Assembly: GCA_018711415.1 (NCBI GenBank)
Contig: DVIJ01000015.1
Span: 1-28,522, forward strand
DNA: 28,522 bases
Direction: 5' to 3'
Source: Scatomorpha merdavium
GTDB lineage: Bacteria; Bacillota; Clostridia; Oscillospirales; Oscillospiraceae
Part shown: in pieces, positions 13,027 to 20,805 of the stretch
Layout: each line of letters begins with the position of its first letter
Position numbering within the stretch: position 1 is the first letter of the stretch
Translations under genes and position numbers: made by a program
Notes under the pieces: generated by a model
Database searches by the model: none
What the model was told of the DNA's origin: nothing
What the model saw: the letters and a program-made list of their open reading frames with translations, nothing else

Positions 13027-14931
13027 GAGCGTTTTCACTTCAAACGGGGCGAGGCTGAGACCCAGGGCCTGTGCGGGGCGGCAGTTGTGGTTCATGAGTA
13101 TGCTCAGGCGGCCTCTGTGGGCCAGCTCCACGCCCTCGGGGAGCGTTTGCGGCTCCAGTCCGGCGCGGAGGGCGGCGGACTCCACGATGGCGTCTAGGGT
13201 ATGGTCGTCCGGCGCCGTGCCGATATAATAGGCTGCGCCTTGGCCGTAGTCGTTGCGCGTGACGGCAGCGTAGCCGCTGTAAAACTCGTCGGCGTAACGG
13301 CAGAGCGTTTCGGCCGTGTCCGGCTCCAGCATCTCCCGGAACACGCCTGAGCGTCCGCCGCAGCTCAGCTCGAGCGCGTCCTCGGAAGCGAGACTCTCGC
13401 ACTCCGCAACGTGCATACCCAGCAGCCGGGTCAAGCCCACGGGCAGGCGCTCGCCAAACACGAGATTGTTGTCCCGGTCCTTCACGGATGTGCGGAAGCT
13501 CAGGACCGCAACGCCTCCGTTTTCAACAAACTCGCACAGTCTCCGGCGGAAGTCCGCGTCCGTCACCATCATACAGGGCGCGAGCACAAGGCTGTAGACG
13601 GAAAAATCGCGCTGCGCAGGGATAACGTCCGCGCCTATACCGAGGCGGTATAGAGAGCCGTGCAGGCGCTTGAGCTCGCGTTCTCCGTCCAGCAGGCGGC
13701 TCTGGGGCTGGATTCGGAGCGAGGCGAGGGAGTCGTAGTCGTAGAGTATCGCTGCATCTCTGTGTATGGGAGTTTTCAGCTCGTTTTCGAACTCCCGAAC
13801 CTCCGTGAAGAAGCTCTGGGCCTCGTAAAAACGTCGGCCTTTCACGTTGTCCGGGTCTATTATGCCGTAGCAGAACTGCTCTGCGCCCTTTGCAGCGCCG
13901 CGATAGCGGAAATATAGCAGGCCCTCGCAGCCGTGGGCCATTGCCTGCCAGCTCCAGAGCTTGGCCTGACCGGGGCGGGGCAGGTAGCCCGTGAGGTCGT
14001 GACCCTGTGCGCCCATTATGGCTTCAGTTATCCAGAAGTTCTCGCCCTTGAGGCCGCGCATATGGTCCAGGCCGAAGGCGATCTCCGACGGCGGCAGCGG
14101 ATGCATCTGCCCGCCCCAGACGGGGTAGTTGTTGTAGGCTGCCTTATCCAGCAGAGCGGCGAGCGCCGGGTAGTCGAGGCTTTTGGAGAGTCCGCCGCCG
14201 GGAAAGTCGTGAATAATCAGAGCGCCCGGCATGATGTCCCGTATGAGCTTGACCTGTGCATCGGCAAAGCTGCGGATGTTCTCGCCGCAGAAGCGCTCCC
14301 AATCCAGCCGGAGCGCCGGATTGTGCGGGGCTATCGTAACTGTGGGCAGGGGGATCTCTTCAAAGGAGTTGTACTCCTGGCCCCAGAACACCGTTCCCCA
14401 GGCGGCGTTCAGGCGTGACACATCGCCGTGTTTTGCGGAGAGGAAATTCTGAAACCTTCTGCGGCAGTTCGAGCAGAAGCACTTGTCGCTTCCCTCGTGG
14501 CCAAGCTCGTTGTCTATCTGCCAGGCTGCGATGCGTTCTTCTCCGCGGTAGTGTTCGAGCAGGGCGCGGGTGATCTTTTCGCAGTGCTCCAGATAATCCG
14601 GGCTGCTGTAGCAGGCGACGTGCCGCCCACCAAAGGCGCGCCGGAGACCGTTTTCGTCCACGGACAGCACATCCGGATACCGGTGCGCGAGCCAGGCCGG
14701 GGGCGCGGCGGTCGGCGTGCCGAAGATAATGCTCAGGCCCCTCTCCCCCGCCTTTTTGATGACGCGGTCGAAGAAGGAAAAGTCAAAGCGTCCCTCCTCC
14801 GGCTCCATGACGTGCCAGGCAAATTCACCGATGCGGATGACGTTGCAGCCCAATTCCACTATGCCGTCCAAGTCCTCCTCGAGCCGCTCCGCCTCCCACT
14901 GTTCAGGATAGTAATCAACGCCCAATAACAT
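13018..14931 (-). CDS. GH42 beta-galactosidase
   Basis: 637 aa, usual length for glycoside hydrolase family 42; hydrolyses terminal beta-galactosides in the cytoplasm (no signal peptide). It starts MLLGVDYYPEQW. The acid/base Glu142 is in WQIDNELG and the nucleophile Glu303 in WITEAIMG. Cys107, Cys151, Cys153 and Cys156 (CFCSNC) match the four-Cys zinc site of family 42. The C-terminal parts correspond to the trimerisation (about 380-580) and small beta domains. The ATG at 14931 is chosen because a GGGGGTG site precedes it and the family begins here; the open frame extends much further upstream, across a terminator, without coding support. It is a single gene with its own promoter and no sugar transporter attached. 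Confidence 0.92.
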   Translation of the reverse strand: MLLGVDYYPEQWEAERLEEDLDGIVELGCNVIRIGEFAWHVMEPEEGRFDFSFFDRVIKKAGERGLSIIFGTPTAAPPAWLAHRYPDVLSVDENGLRRAFGGRHVACYSSPDYLEHCEKITRALLEHYRGEERIAAWQIDNELGHEGSDKCFCSNCRRRFQNFLSAKHGDVSRLNAAWGTVFWGQEYNSFEEIPLPTVTIAPHNPALRLDWERFCGENIRSFADAQVKLIRDIMPGALIIHDFPGGGLSKSLDYPALAALLDKAAYNNYPVWGGQMHPLPPSEIAFGLDHMRGLKGENFWITEAIMGAQGHDLTGYLPRPGQAKLWSWQAMAHGCEGLLYFRYRGAAKGAEQFCYGIIDPDNVKGRRFYEAQSFFTEVREFENELKTPIHRDAAILYDYDSLASLRIQPQSRLLDGERELKRLHGSLYRLGIGADVIPAQRDFSVYSLVLAPCMMVTDADFRRRLCEFVENGGVAVLSFRTSVKDRDNNLVFGERLPVGLTRLLGMHVAECESLASEDALELSCGGRSGVFREMLEPDTAETLCRYADEFYSGYAAVTRNDYGQGAAYYIGTAPDDHTLDAIVESAALRAGLEPQTLPEGVELAHRGRLSILMNHNCRPAQALGLSLAPFEVKTLLT

Positions 14932-14962
14932 AGTCACACCCCCGAAGTAGTTATCTGACAAC

Positions 14963-14991
14963 ATCATACAACAGCTCCGGGTAAAGGTAAA
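14963..14991 (-). promoter_or_regulatory. Promoter of the beta-galactosidase gene
   Basis: On the minus strand TTTACC (14991-14986), 17-nt spacer, TATGAT (14968-14963). The predicted transcript starts about 25 nt before the ATG. Confidence 0.6.
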
Positions 14992-14992
14992 T

Positions 14993-15030
14993 AAAAACGC
15001 GGAGAGACCGGAAAGTCTCTCCGCGTTTTT
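14993..15030 (-). terminator. Terminator at the end of the 11-gene sugar/amide operon
   Basis: A 16-bp perfect stem (AAAAACGCGGAGAGAC / GTCTCTCCGCGTTTTT) with a 6-nt loop CGGAAA. A-run on one side and T-run on the other make it work in either direction. It starts at the stop codon of the mutarotase gene. Confidence 0.93.
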
Positions 15031-15434
15031 CAGGCACAGCCCACTGTGAGCAATATGTTGGCGTAGGTCCGCTGCTCGCCCGTCAGTATCGCCAGCCTGA
15101 CGTTGATCTCCTTGCAGGCGCCGTAGAACTCGTACCTTGAAAGCTCGCACAGCTCCAGCCCGGTCATGCTCTGGAACTCCGAAAAGATCTCCGGCTCCGG
15201 TCCCTCGTCTGGGCGCATGACCTCCGCCTTCTCGGCGTTTATGACGCTCAGGACGGCGTCCAGGACCTGCGTGACCTCCGGCAGGCCCGGGCTGAGCGAG
15301 AGATAGACGGTCTCTGCGTCTGCGGTCATCGTGTCTATTGGGTAATTCCCGTCGGCTATCAGCAGCTTGTCCCCATGTCCGCAGTGGGCAAGCGCCGAAA
15401 TTATAAGCGGATTTATGCACTTGCCTTTAAGCAT
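15030..15434 (-). CDS. FucU/RbsD-family sugar mutarotase
   Basis: 134 aa from the ATG at 15434. Family enzymes interconvert sugar anomers or pyranose and furanose forms (RbsD for ribose, FucU for fucose) so that imported sugar matches what the kinase accepts. The motif ALAHCGHGDKLLIADGNYP (14-32) holds the catalytic His20. The C-terminal YEFYGACKEI and TGEQRTYANILL segments fit FucU better than RbsD. An in-frame ATG at 15446 adds four residues, but the family begins 'MLKG', as here. Last gene of the operon, overlapping the SIS gene by 8 nt; the terminator follows directly. Confidence 0.85.
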   Translation of the reverse strand: MLKGKCINPLIISALAHCGHGDKLLIADGNYPIDTMTADAETVYLSLSPGLPEVTQVLDAVLSVINAEKAEVMRPDEGPEPEIFSEFQSMTGLELCELSRYEFYGACKEINVRLAILTGEQRTYANILLTVGCA

Positions 15435-16062
15435 TGGCCGGCTCATCTCCAGTCTCGTCTTTTCTCAGCTGTCCCAGCTTACCGCCCGGGTGGCGCTTTA
15501 TGTAGTCCTTTACCGTCAGCCCGCACTGTGTTTCAAGCATGACGGCAAGGCCCTGTATCGCCATGCACTCTACAAGCACAGACGACATAGGCGCACGATT
15601 CAGCGGTCCGCCCTCCTCTTTGACTTTTGCTATAAGGCACACGTCCGAGTTTCTGTCCAACCACGAACCTTCGCCTCCGCTCAAGCCAATGACCTTGCAG
15701 CCGTAATTCTTGATGGCTTCGACTGTGCATTTCAGCTCTTCCGTCTCGCCGCTGTTGGAAATGCAGATCACAACGTCTCCCGCAACCAGCTGTCCGCAGG
15801 AGCCGTGGACCGCCTCCGTCCCATGAAGGAAGGTGGACGGCGTTCCGGTGGAAGAGAGCAGCGACGCAGCATAGCTTGCAACGTGTCCGGGCTTGCCTAT
15901 GCCGGTCACATGGACCCTGTTCCCCGCCGCCATTGCCTCGTCGATTATGGATATCGCCTTGTCAAAATACTCAAACGTCAGCTTATCTGCAAAATTAGCA
16001 ACGTTTTCAACGGCGGTCTCTTTGAAAAACTCCAGGTTTTTAAGCTCGTTTTTCTCAGTCAT
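15427..16062 (-). CDS. SIS-domain sugar-phosphate isomerase (KdsD/GutQ-like, no CBS)
   Basis: 211 aa. A single sugar isomerase (SIS) fold: VHVTGIGKPGHVASYAASLL (50-69), HGTEAVHGSCG (80-90), ISNSGETEEL (101-110) and a C-terminal HPGGKLG (191-197). The last two are typical of arabinose-5-phosphate isomerases KdsD/GutQ, which carry two CBS domains after the SIS domain; those are missing here. The likely reaction is aldose-ketose isomerisation of a phosphorylated sugar made by the adjacent kinase. The ATG at 16062 has GGAGG 5 nt upstream; an in-frame GTG at 16080 overlaps that site. It overlaps the kinase gene by 8 nt and the mutarotase gene by 8 nt. A role in Kdo synthesis is unlikely given the operon. 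Confidence 0.85.
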   Translation of the reverse strand: MTEKNELKNLEFFKETAVENVANFADKLTFEYFDKAISIIDEAMAAGNRVHVTGIGKPGHVASYAASLLSSTGTPSTFLHGTEAVHGSCGQLVAGDVVICISNSGETEELKCTVEAIKNYGCKVIGLSGGEGSWLDRNSDVCLIAKVKEEGGPLNRAPMSSVLVECMAIQGLAVMLETQCGLTVKDYIKRHPGGKLGQLRKDETGDEPANA

Positions 16063-17041
16063 TTTGTCCTCCAGCCACACGCTCCATGAGTTCCTTAGTT
16101 TCGCTCAGGCAGGGCAGCGAGGGCTGCGCGCCCATGCGCGACACGGTTATCGCCGCCGCTGCATTTGCAAACCTCATAGCTTCCCTGATCCCCTCGCCCC
16201 TGCATATAGCCGCGGCAAAGGCGCCGATGAAGGAGTCGCCCGCGGCCGTGGGGTCAACGGCTTTCAGGAGCTTGACGCAGGGCTCAATCACGCTCCTGGT
16301 TCCGTCAAAATATGCCGCGCCCTGGTCGCCCATCGTCACCAGCACCGAACCGGCGCCCATGTCCATCATGCGTTCCGCAGCGGCCTGGACCTGTGAGAGG
16401 TCCAGAACGCCGGAGCTTCTCTCTATGTTCAGTCCGGAGATGAGCGCAGCCTCACTTTCGTTAGGTGCGATAAAGGTAAGGCACTCAAGCAGACGGCGTG
16501 ATAATTTGTCCGCCGGAGCCGGGTTCAGGAGTACCGGCACGCCCGCCGACCTCGCAGCCGAGGCCAGCTCCTCGTTGACCCACATGGGTATCTCAAGCTG
16601 GAGCAGCAGCATGTCGTATTCCGAAACCAGGCCGCACAGCCGGTCAACCGTGTCTCTGTTCCACTGATGGTTAGCTCCGGGGACCACTACTATCCTGTTC
16701 TGGCTCTGGCCGCCTTCGCCGGTTTCGATCTGAACATTGCCTACGGAAGTGAAGCTGCCGGATTCGCGTCTGATGAGGCTGGTGGACACCCCCGCTTTTT
16801 GCAGAGACGATATCAGCTGTTCGCCGTTTTCGTCCGCGCCGACGCACCCGGCCATGTCTACCTTCGCGCCGAGCAATGCGGCCTGCGCAGCCTGATTTGC
16901 TCCCTTGCCTCCCGGCGCCGTCCTGAAGTCGAAGCCCAGCACCGTCTCGCCGGCATTGGGGAATCTTTCCGTGGACACGATAAGGTCCATCACCAGGCTG
17001 CCTGCCACAAGTATCCTCGGAGCGCTATTGTTTCTTCCCAT
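16055..17041 (-). CDS. PfkB-family sugar kinase (ribokinase-like)
   Basis: 328 aa, full-length ribokinase fold. It has the substrate-side glycine motif PGGKGANQAA (43-52), NPAPADKLS-type mid region, and the ATP-site/anion-hole motif DPTAAGDSF (263-271) with catalytic base Asp269. It should phosphorylate the imported, mutarotated sugar with ATP. The family covers ribose, fructose, KDG, tagatose-6-P, adenosine and others, so the exact sugar is uncertain; GGKGANQA and AAGD are closest to ribokinase. The ATG at 17041 has GGAGG 7 nt upstream and replaces a longer frame that begins in the HAD gene. It overlaps the HAD gene by 17 nt and the SIS gene by 8 nt. Confidence 0.9.
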   Translation of the reverse strand: MGRNNSAPRILVAGSLVMDLIVSTERFPNAGETVLGFDFRTAPGGKGANQAAQAALLGAKVDMAGCVGADENGEQLISSLQKAGVSTSLIRRESGSFTSVGNVQIETGEGGQSQNRIVVVPGANHQWNRDTVDRLCGLVSEYDMLLLQLEIPMWVNEELASAARSAGVPVLLNPAPADKLSRRLLECLTFIAPNESEAALISGLNIERSSGVLDLSQVQAAAERMMDMGAGSVLVTMGDQGAAYFDGTRSVIEPCVKLLKAVDPTAAGDSFIGAFAAAICRGEGIREAMRFANAAAAITVSRMGAQPSLPCLSETKELMERVAGGQND

Positions 17042-17711
17042 GTTCCGCCTCCGTATTGCAAATCTGCAGTATGCCGAGCAACTCGCCAAAAGAGTGGACG
17101 GTTGCAAAAGTCCCCGGCACATTCGCCGCATCTGTTTTTTGTGAGTAGCCGAAGCAAATTATGCCGGCTTTGGCGGCTGCCGCAGCTCCCGAGCGGCTGT
17201 CCTCCACGGCAAATGCGTCGCGCGGCAGGCAGGACGCCAGCGAAAGCGCCAGCTCATAAACGTCGGGAGCCGGTTTTGCTTTTTTGACGCTTTCTCCGCA
17301 GCACACCCAATCGAAAGCCGTGCAAAGGCCGAGGTAGTCCAAGCACTTGCCTACGTATGCCCCGCTGGACGAAGAGGCGACTGCAGTTTTGAGTCCCGCC
17401 TCCCTCACTTGTCGCAGGAAATCCTCGACTCCGGGATTCGCGGCCACGTGATTATCCCGTATGCTCTCAAAAACCCGCTCAAAATGCATTTCTGCAAGTT
17501 GCTTCGCGCGCTCCGTGATATCGGAATCGGCTCCGGAACGTCTGAGCATTTCTGCATAGAACTCGAGCACGGACTTTCCGACGCAGTCCACAGGGTCATA
17601 CTGCGCTCCGGCACAGTATTCTGCCAGCAGCGATTCCCGGATGTAAAAATGATAGGGTTCGCTGTTGAGTATAACTCCGTCAAAGTCGAGCACTGCCAGT
17701 TGATACGGCAT
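17025..17711 (-). CDS. HAD-superfamily hydrolase (beta-phosphoglucomutase-like)
   Basis: 228 aa, subfamily I HAD with helical cap. Motif I is VLDFDGVI (nucleophile Asp9, acid/base Asp11), motif II is VASSSSGA, motif III has the Lys in KKAKPAPDVY and motif IV is AVEDSRSG. The cap insert (about 18-85) and the KPAPDVY segment place it with beta-phosphoglucomutase and sugar-phosphate phosphatases. In this operon it could be a sugar phosphomutase or remove phosphate from a dead-end sugar phosphate. It lies 15 nt after the small 79-aa gene and overlaps the kinase gene by 17 nt. The specificity cannot be told from the sequence. Confidence 0.88.
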   Translation of the reverse strand: MPYQLAVLDFDGVILNSEPYHFYIRESLLAEYCAGAQYDPVDCVGKSVLEFYAEMLRRSGADSDITERAKQLAEMHFERVFESIRDNHVAANPGVEDFLRQVREAGLKTAVASSSSGAYVGKCLDYLGLCTAFDWVCCGESVKKAKPAPDVYELALSLASCLPRDAFAVEDSRSGAAAAAKAGIICFGYSQKTDAANVPGTFATVHSFGELLGILQICNTEAEHGKKQ

Positions 17712-17726
17712 TATCTCACCTCGGAT

Positions 17727-17966
17727 TCACAGTCCCCGCTTTTCCATGGCCGCCGCCATGGCGCAATAGAGGGCGGTCGCGCACTTATAGGATTCAGGTT
17801 CCAGCATGGAAAACAGTTCGGCCAGGGCGAATTCCTCGCCGGGCTTTACCGCAAGGTTCCTGTCTCCCGCGTATTTTATAAGTTCGGCTTTCGTCGTCGG
17901 AAACGACACGCCGTCAATGGCTTTCACCAAATAGTGTCCAAAAGGAACATAGCCCTCGTTAGGCAT
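17727..17966 (-). CDS. Small hypothetical protein (possibly DUF2795-like), 79 aa
   Basis: 79 aa, no confident family. The core runs AIDGVSFPTTKAELIKYAGD and later LAELFSMLEPESYKCATAL. The pattern G-x-x-F-P-x-x-K-x-E-L ... L-x-x-L-x-x-x-x-Y resembles DUF2795 helical proteins, but this is a memory-based impression. The ATG at 17966 has an AAAGGAAGG site 6 nt upstream and overlaps the amidase stop by 8 nt, so it is clearly part of the operon. The longer upstream frame runs inside the amidase gene and is not used. No signal peptide or metal motif. It could be an adaptor or subunit for the neighbouring amidase. Confidence 0.65.
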   Translation of the reverse strand: MPNEGYVPFGHYLVKAIDGVSFPTTKAELIKYAGDRNLAVKPGEEFALAELFSMLEPESYKCATALYCAMAAAMEKRGL

Positions 17967-18903
17967 CTTCGGCCTTCCTTTCTCCCCAACTTTCGGGGGA
18001 ATATGCCCTGTATCTGCAAACAGTATCGCCAAATCCTCCGAGCTCCGGATTGGATGCGCCCCGGTGATTGAAGGAATACAGGAAATTGTTTGTGCTGCCC
18101 TTTTCACGCAGCTTGTCAATTATCTGCGGATAAAGGTCTGCTTTGAACAGCCACTCCTGGCCGAGAGGCGCCTCGGTTATTATGTTTCCGTCCGGATTCA
18201 CAACCATGCTGTTGCCGAAATAACTGAAGAAACAATCGCTCCCGACGGAATTGCAGCCAACCACATAGCTCTGGTTGAAATATGCCGCAGCGCGGTTCGT
18301 GAGCTTCCATGCCTGGTCCCAGGGCGCGGGGTAGTGCGCCACGCGGATTATTACGTTTGCTCCGTTATATGCGGCCTCGCGCCATATCTCCGGGTAGTCC
18401 CCGTCCGCGCAGTCGATCGTCGCGATGCGGGAACCCTTGGGTCCTTCCGTAACAGGCACCGTCCAGCCTGGGTACGCGGTTTCGCCCGGTATCCACAGGT
18501 TCATCTTGACGTATTTGTGTACTATCTCGCCGCTCGAGTTTATCATAAGTACCGTGTTGCATATGGGCTTCCCATCCACTTCATTCAGGAAGGGGTTGAT
18601 GACAGCCCAGACTCCAAGCTCGGCGCATTTTTCCTGGACCCTGCGTATTTGCGGTCCATCTATGTCGATCACGGCCTGCTTTATCACGCGGCTGAAACCT
18701 TGGAAGCAGCACTCCTGAGCGACAAACAGGTCATAGCCCGGGAAAGCATATGCCGCTCTCTCCATGTCCGCTATTACCCTATCTGTGTTTTTGTTGACGT
18801 CCTCAATGTTTTGAGCATCGATAGCCGCGAACTGAGATACAACGACGCTTAGCGCTTCTACCTCAAATTTGCCGCCGATCGCATGTGTACCACCAATGTT
18901 CAT
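17959..18903 (-). CDS. Carbon-nitrogen hydrolase, formamidase/aliphatic amidase-like
   Basis: 314 aa, nitrilase superfamily. The catalytic set is visible: Glu64 in AQECCFQGF, Lys133 in KYVKMNLWIPGE, Cys165 in IDCADGDYPEIWRE, and the fourth Glu at 141. The spacing and the DGDYPEIWREAA segment resemble the aliphatic amidase AmiE and formamidase AmiF, which release ammonia from short amides or formamide. Placed among sugar transport and phosphorylation genes, it probably acts on an amide of the imported compound or of an intermediate. No signal peptide, so cytoplasmic. ATG with AAGAAGGG upstream; 34-nt gap after the MBL gene and 8-nt overlap with the small gene. Substrate prediction is inference only. 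Confidence 0.85.
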   Translation of the reverse strand: MNIGGTHAIGGKFEVEALSVVVSQFAAIDAQNIEDVNKNTDRVIADMERAAYAFPGYDLFVAQECCFQGFSRVIKQAVIDIDGPQIRRVQEKCAELGVWAVINPFLNEVDGKPICNTVLMINSSGEIVHKYVKMNLWIPGETAYPGWTVPVTEGPKGSRIATIDCADGDYPEIWREAAYNGANVIIRVAHYPAPWDQAWKLTNRAAAYFNQSYVVGCNSVGSDCFFSYFGNSMVVNPDGNIITEAPLGQEWLFKADLYPQIIDKLREKGSTNNFLYSFNHRGASNPELGGFGDTVCRYRAYSPESWGERKAEDA

Positions 18904-18937
18904 AGTTTTTCTACCCTTCTTTGAGAATACGCTCAGC

Positions 18938-19789
18938 TCAGTTTTTGACGCCGTATCTGTAAAACTGCGTCATCTGATAATAAGCCGCCGGACCTGACAC
19001 GTCCGCAATATACCTGGCGTCCGCATTGCCCGCAGCGCAGAGTCTGTTCAGGACCTCTCCCATGAACTCGTCATTCACGTCCGGCTCGGCAACTTTCATG
19101 TGCGCGCGCATATAAACGTTGACGTTGTTCAGAGCTTTCAGGTATCGTATTTCGTCCGCAAGGTACGAGCTTGGGGCGCAGCCGCCGTGGCCTCTGGCAA
19201 GCAGCGTGATGTTTCGTCCAGCCAGTTCGCCCAATACCTTGACCCAGTTTTGGATGTCGCAGTGCTCAAGGTAAAGTATCGGCTCATTCACGACCAGGTC
19301 GCCTGTGAACATCAGATCGAAGGCCGGCATATACACCAGCATGTCCCAGGGCGAGTGCGCCGTCACGGGCAGCTTTTCCAGCTCAAAATCCATTCCCTCT
19401 ATGGAAACTCTCTCGCGTCCGCTTATCCCGATAAAGTTTCCCGGGAAAGTCACGCCGCGGGCCGCCCACTCCTGAGGCGCAGCAGCGGCTCCATATACGG
19501 TTATCCCTCCCTTTTCCGCAAACACCGGTAGTCCGAGGTCGTGGTCCGGGTGGGCATGGGTGATAAACGCGTGCTTTATCGGGAGACCAAATAGCTTTTC
19601 GCTCTCGTCCAGCATCTCTCGTGCGCCGTCCTCGCTGGGTACGTCTATGGCTACGGTACAGTCCTTGAGCACAACAAAGCCGCCGTTGCACTGCCTGCGC
19701 TCGTCCAGGTTGCCCTCGCGATAGTAGACGGAGTCATTAATTTTGAAAACACGCACGGAGTTGTGCTCATAAATCAGTGGATACTGCAT
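18938..19789 (-). CDS. Metallo-beta-lactamase-fold hydrolase
   Basis: 283 aa. The zinc-binding motif THAHPDHD gives His78, His80, Asp82 and His83; His145 (TAHSPWD), Asp164 (FTGDLV) and His201 (ARGHGG) complete a two-metal site. The N-terminal part (YYREGNLDERRQCNGGFVVL) is the usual first beta sheet. This looks like a general hydrolase of the glyoxalase II / lactonase / SoxH type and not an antibiotic-resistance enzyme: there is no signal peptide and it sits inside a sugar operon. A lactonase or thioester/ester hydrolase step in the same pathway is plausible. ATG with GGAGGTG 5 nt upstream; 17 nt after the second permease gene. Confidence 0.85.
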   Translation of the reverse strand: MQYPLIYEHNSVRVFKINDSVYYREGNLDERRQCNGGFVVLKDCTVAIDVPSEDGAREMLDESEKLFGLPIKHAFITHAHPDHDLGLPVFAEKGGITVYGAAAAPQEWAARGVTFPGNFIGISGRERVSIEGMDFELEKLPVTAHSPWDMLVYMPAFDLMFTGDLVVNEPILYLEHCDIQNWVKVLGELAGRNITLLARGHGGCAPSSYLADEIRYLKALNNVNVYMRAHMKVAEPDVNDEFMGEVLNRLCAAGNADARYIADVSGPAAYYQMTQFYRYGVKN

Positions 19790-19806
19790 TTTTCACCTCC
19801 GGCATC

Positions 19807-20805
19807 TTACTGCCTAAGTTTGTCCCCGCGGGTATAGATAAGCAGGATCAGCAGGAGGATCAAGCCCTCGACCATGGTCCTGACGCCCGCAGCCATGCCG
19901 AGCGCGACAAGAAGGTTATTTAGCAGCGTGAAAATTACTGCGCCCAGGAAACCACCGGAGATCTTGCCTTCGCCGCCGGTCATTTTCGTACCTCCTATGA
20001 CCGTGGCGGCTATCGAGGTCATGGTGTAGGAATCGCCCATGTGCAGCATACCGCTTCCGCTGTACGACACCAGCAGGAAGCCTGCAATGGCGGAGAGCAT
20101 GCCCGAAAAGATGTATGCAAACATGACCTCTTTGTTTACGTTCAGGCCGGACAGACGGGCCGCGCGGCGGTTGCTGCCTACCAGGTACAGCGATTTTCCT
20201 GTCTTGCTCTTCCTGATGATAAGCTCGATCACGACCGTCAGCACGATCGTAAGGATAAGCAGCCACCTGAGCACAGCGCCCTCGAATATCGGGCGTCCTA
20301 TCATCAGCATGACTTTCGGCATACTGGGTACAGTCTGGCCCTGAGTGTAGGCGAGCGTGAATCCGTCCACTACGGATGCCATAAACAGCGTCATTATAAG
20401 CGGTGGTATGCCCGCGAACAGTATGCCGGACGAGTTTATAACTCCAACAACGGCGCCTATGAGGAGGACCGCAGCTATGCCAAGCGGGATGTTCGAGGCA
20501 GACGACATGCACACGCTCGAGCCTATGAGAGCAGCCATCGTTATGACCGGTCCCACCGTCAGGTCCAGGCCACCGTTGCCGGAAAGCACAACTGTGCTTT
20601 GCGCATATGTCACTATGGCCAGGATGCAGGAAAGAGTCAGTATACTGCCGATGTTGTTGCTGGCGGCAAAACCGCTCCGTATGATCTCGCCTATCCCAAA
20701 CATGACAACGACGATTATCAGCGGGACAACATAGACGTTGTTCTTTGGAGATATCCAGCTGCCGAATTTCTTGACCGGCTGCGGCAGTCTCTCGCTATTC
20801 TTCAT
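19807..20805 (-). CDS. Sugar ABC transporter permease (RbsC-like), second copy
   Basis: 332 aa from the ATG at 20805 (AGGTGAT upstream; an in-frame GTG at 20814 overlaps that site). About eight or more hydrophobic helices and the BPD_transp_2 features: GGLDLTVGPVITMAALIGS near the first third and the cytoplasmic coupling segment KSLYLVGSNRRAARLSGLN, followed by TVIGGTKMTGGEG. These are hallmarks of inner-membrane permeases for ribose, galactose, AI-2 and related sugars. It overlaps the other permease gene by 11 nt; the two differ, so the channel is likely a heterodimer. Confidence 0.92.
   Translation of the reverse strand: MKNSERLPQPVKKFGSWISPKNNVYVVPLIIVVVMFGIGEIIRSGFAASNNIGSILTLSCILAIVTYAQSTVVLSGNGGLDLTVGPVITMAALIGSSVCMSSASNIPLGIAAVLLIGAVVGVINSSGILFAGIPPLIMTLFMASVVDGFTLAYTQGQTVPSMPKVMLMIGRPIFEGAVLRWLLILTIVLTVVIELIIRKSKTGKSLYLVGSNRRAARLSGLNVNKEVMFAYIFSGMLSAIAGFLLVSYSGSGMLHMGDSYTMTSIAATVIGGTKMTGGEGKISGGFLGAVIFTLLNNLLVALGMAAGVRTMVEGLILLLILLIYTRGDKLRQ

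Noticed and set aside
13024..13037. CcpA cre-like sequence (TGAAAACGCTCTTG on the minus strand)
   Set aside because: It lies in the last codons of the beta-galactosidase gene and misses two or more consensus positions. The coding sequence explains it.
14932..15420. Long N-terminal extension of the beta-galactosidase frame
   Set aside because: It crosses a strong terminator, a promoter and the antisense of the mutarotase gene. GH42 proteins start at the MLLGVDYYPEQ position, where there is a ribosome binding site.
18938..19789. True metallo-beta-lactamase
   Set aside because: The MBL fold is there, but there is no export signal and the gene sits inside a sugar operon. Most members of this fold are housekeeping or pathway hydrolases.
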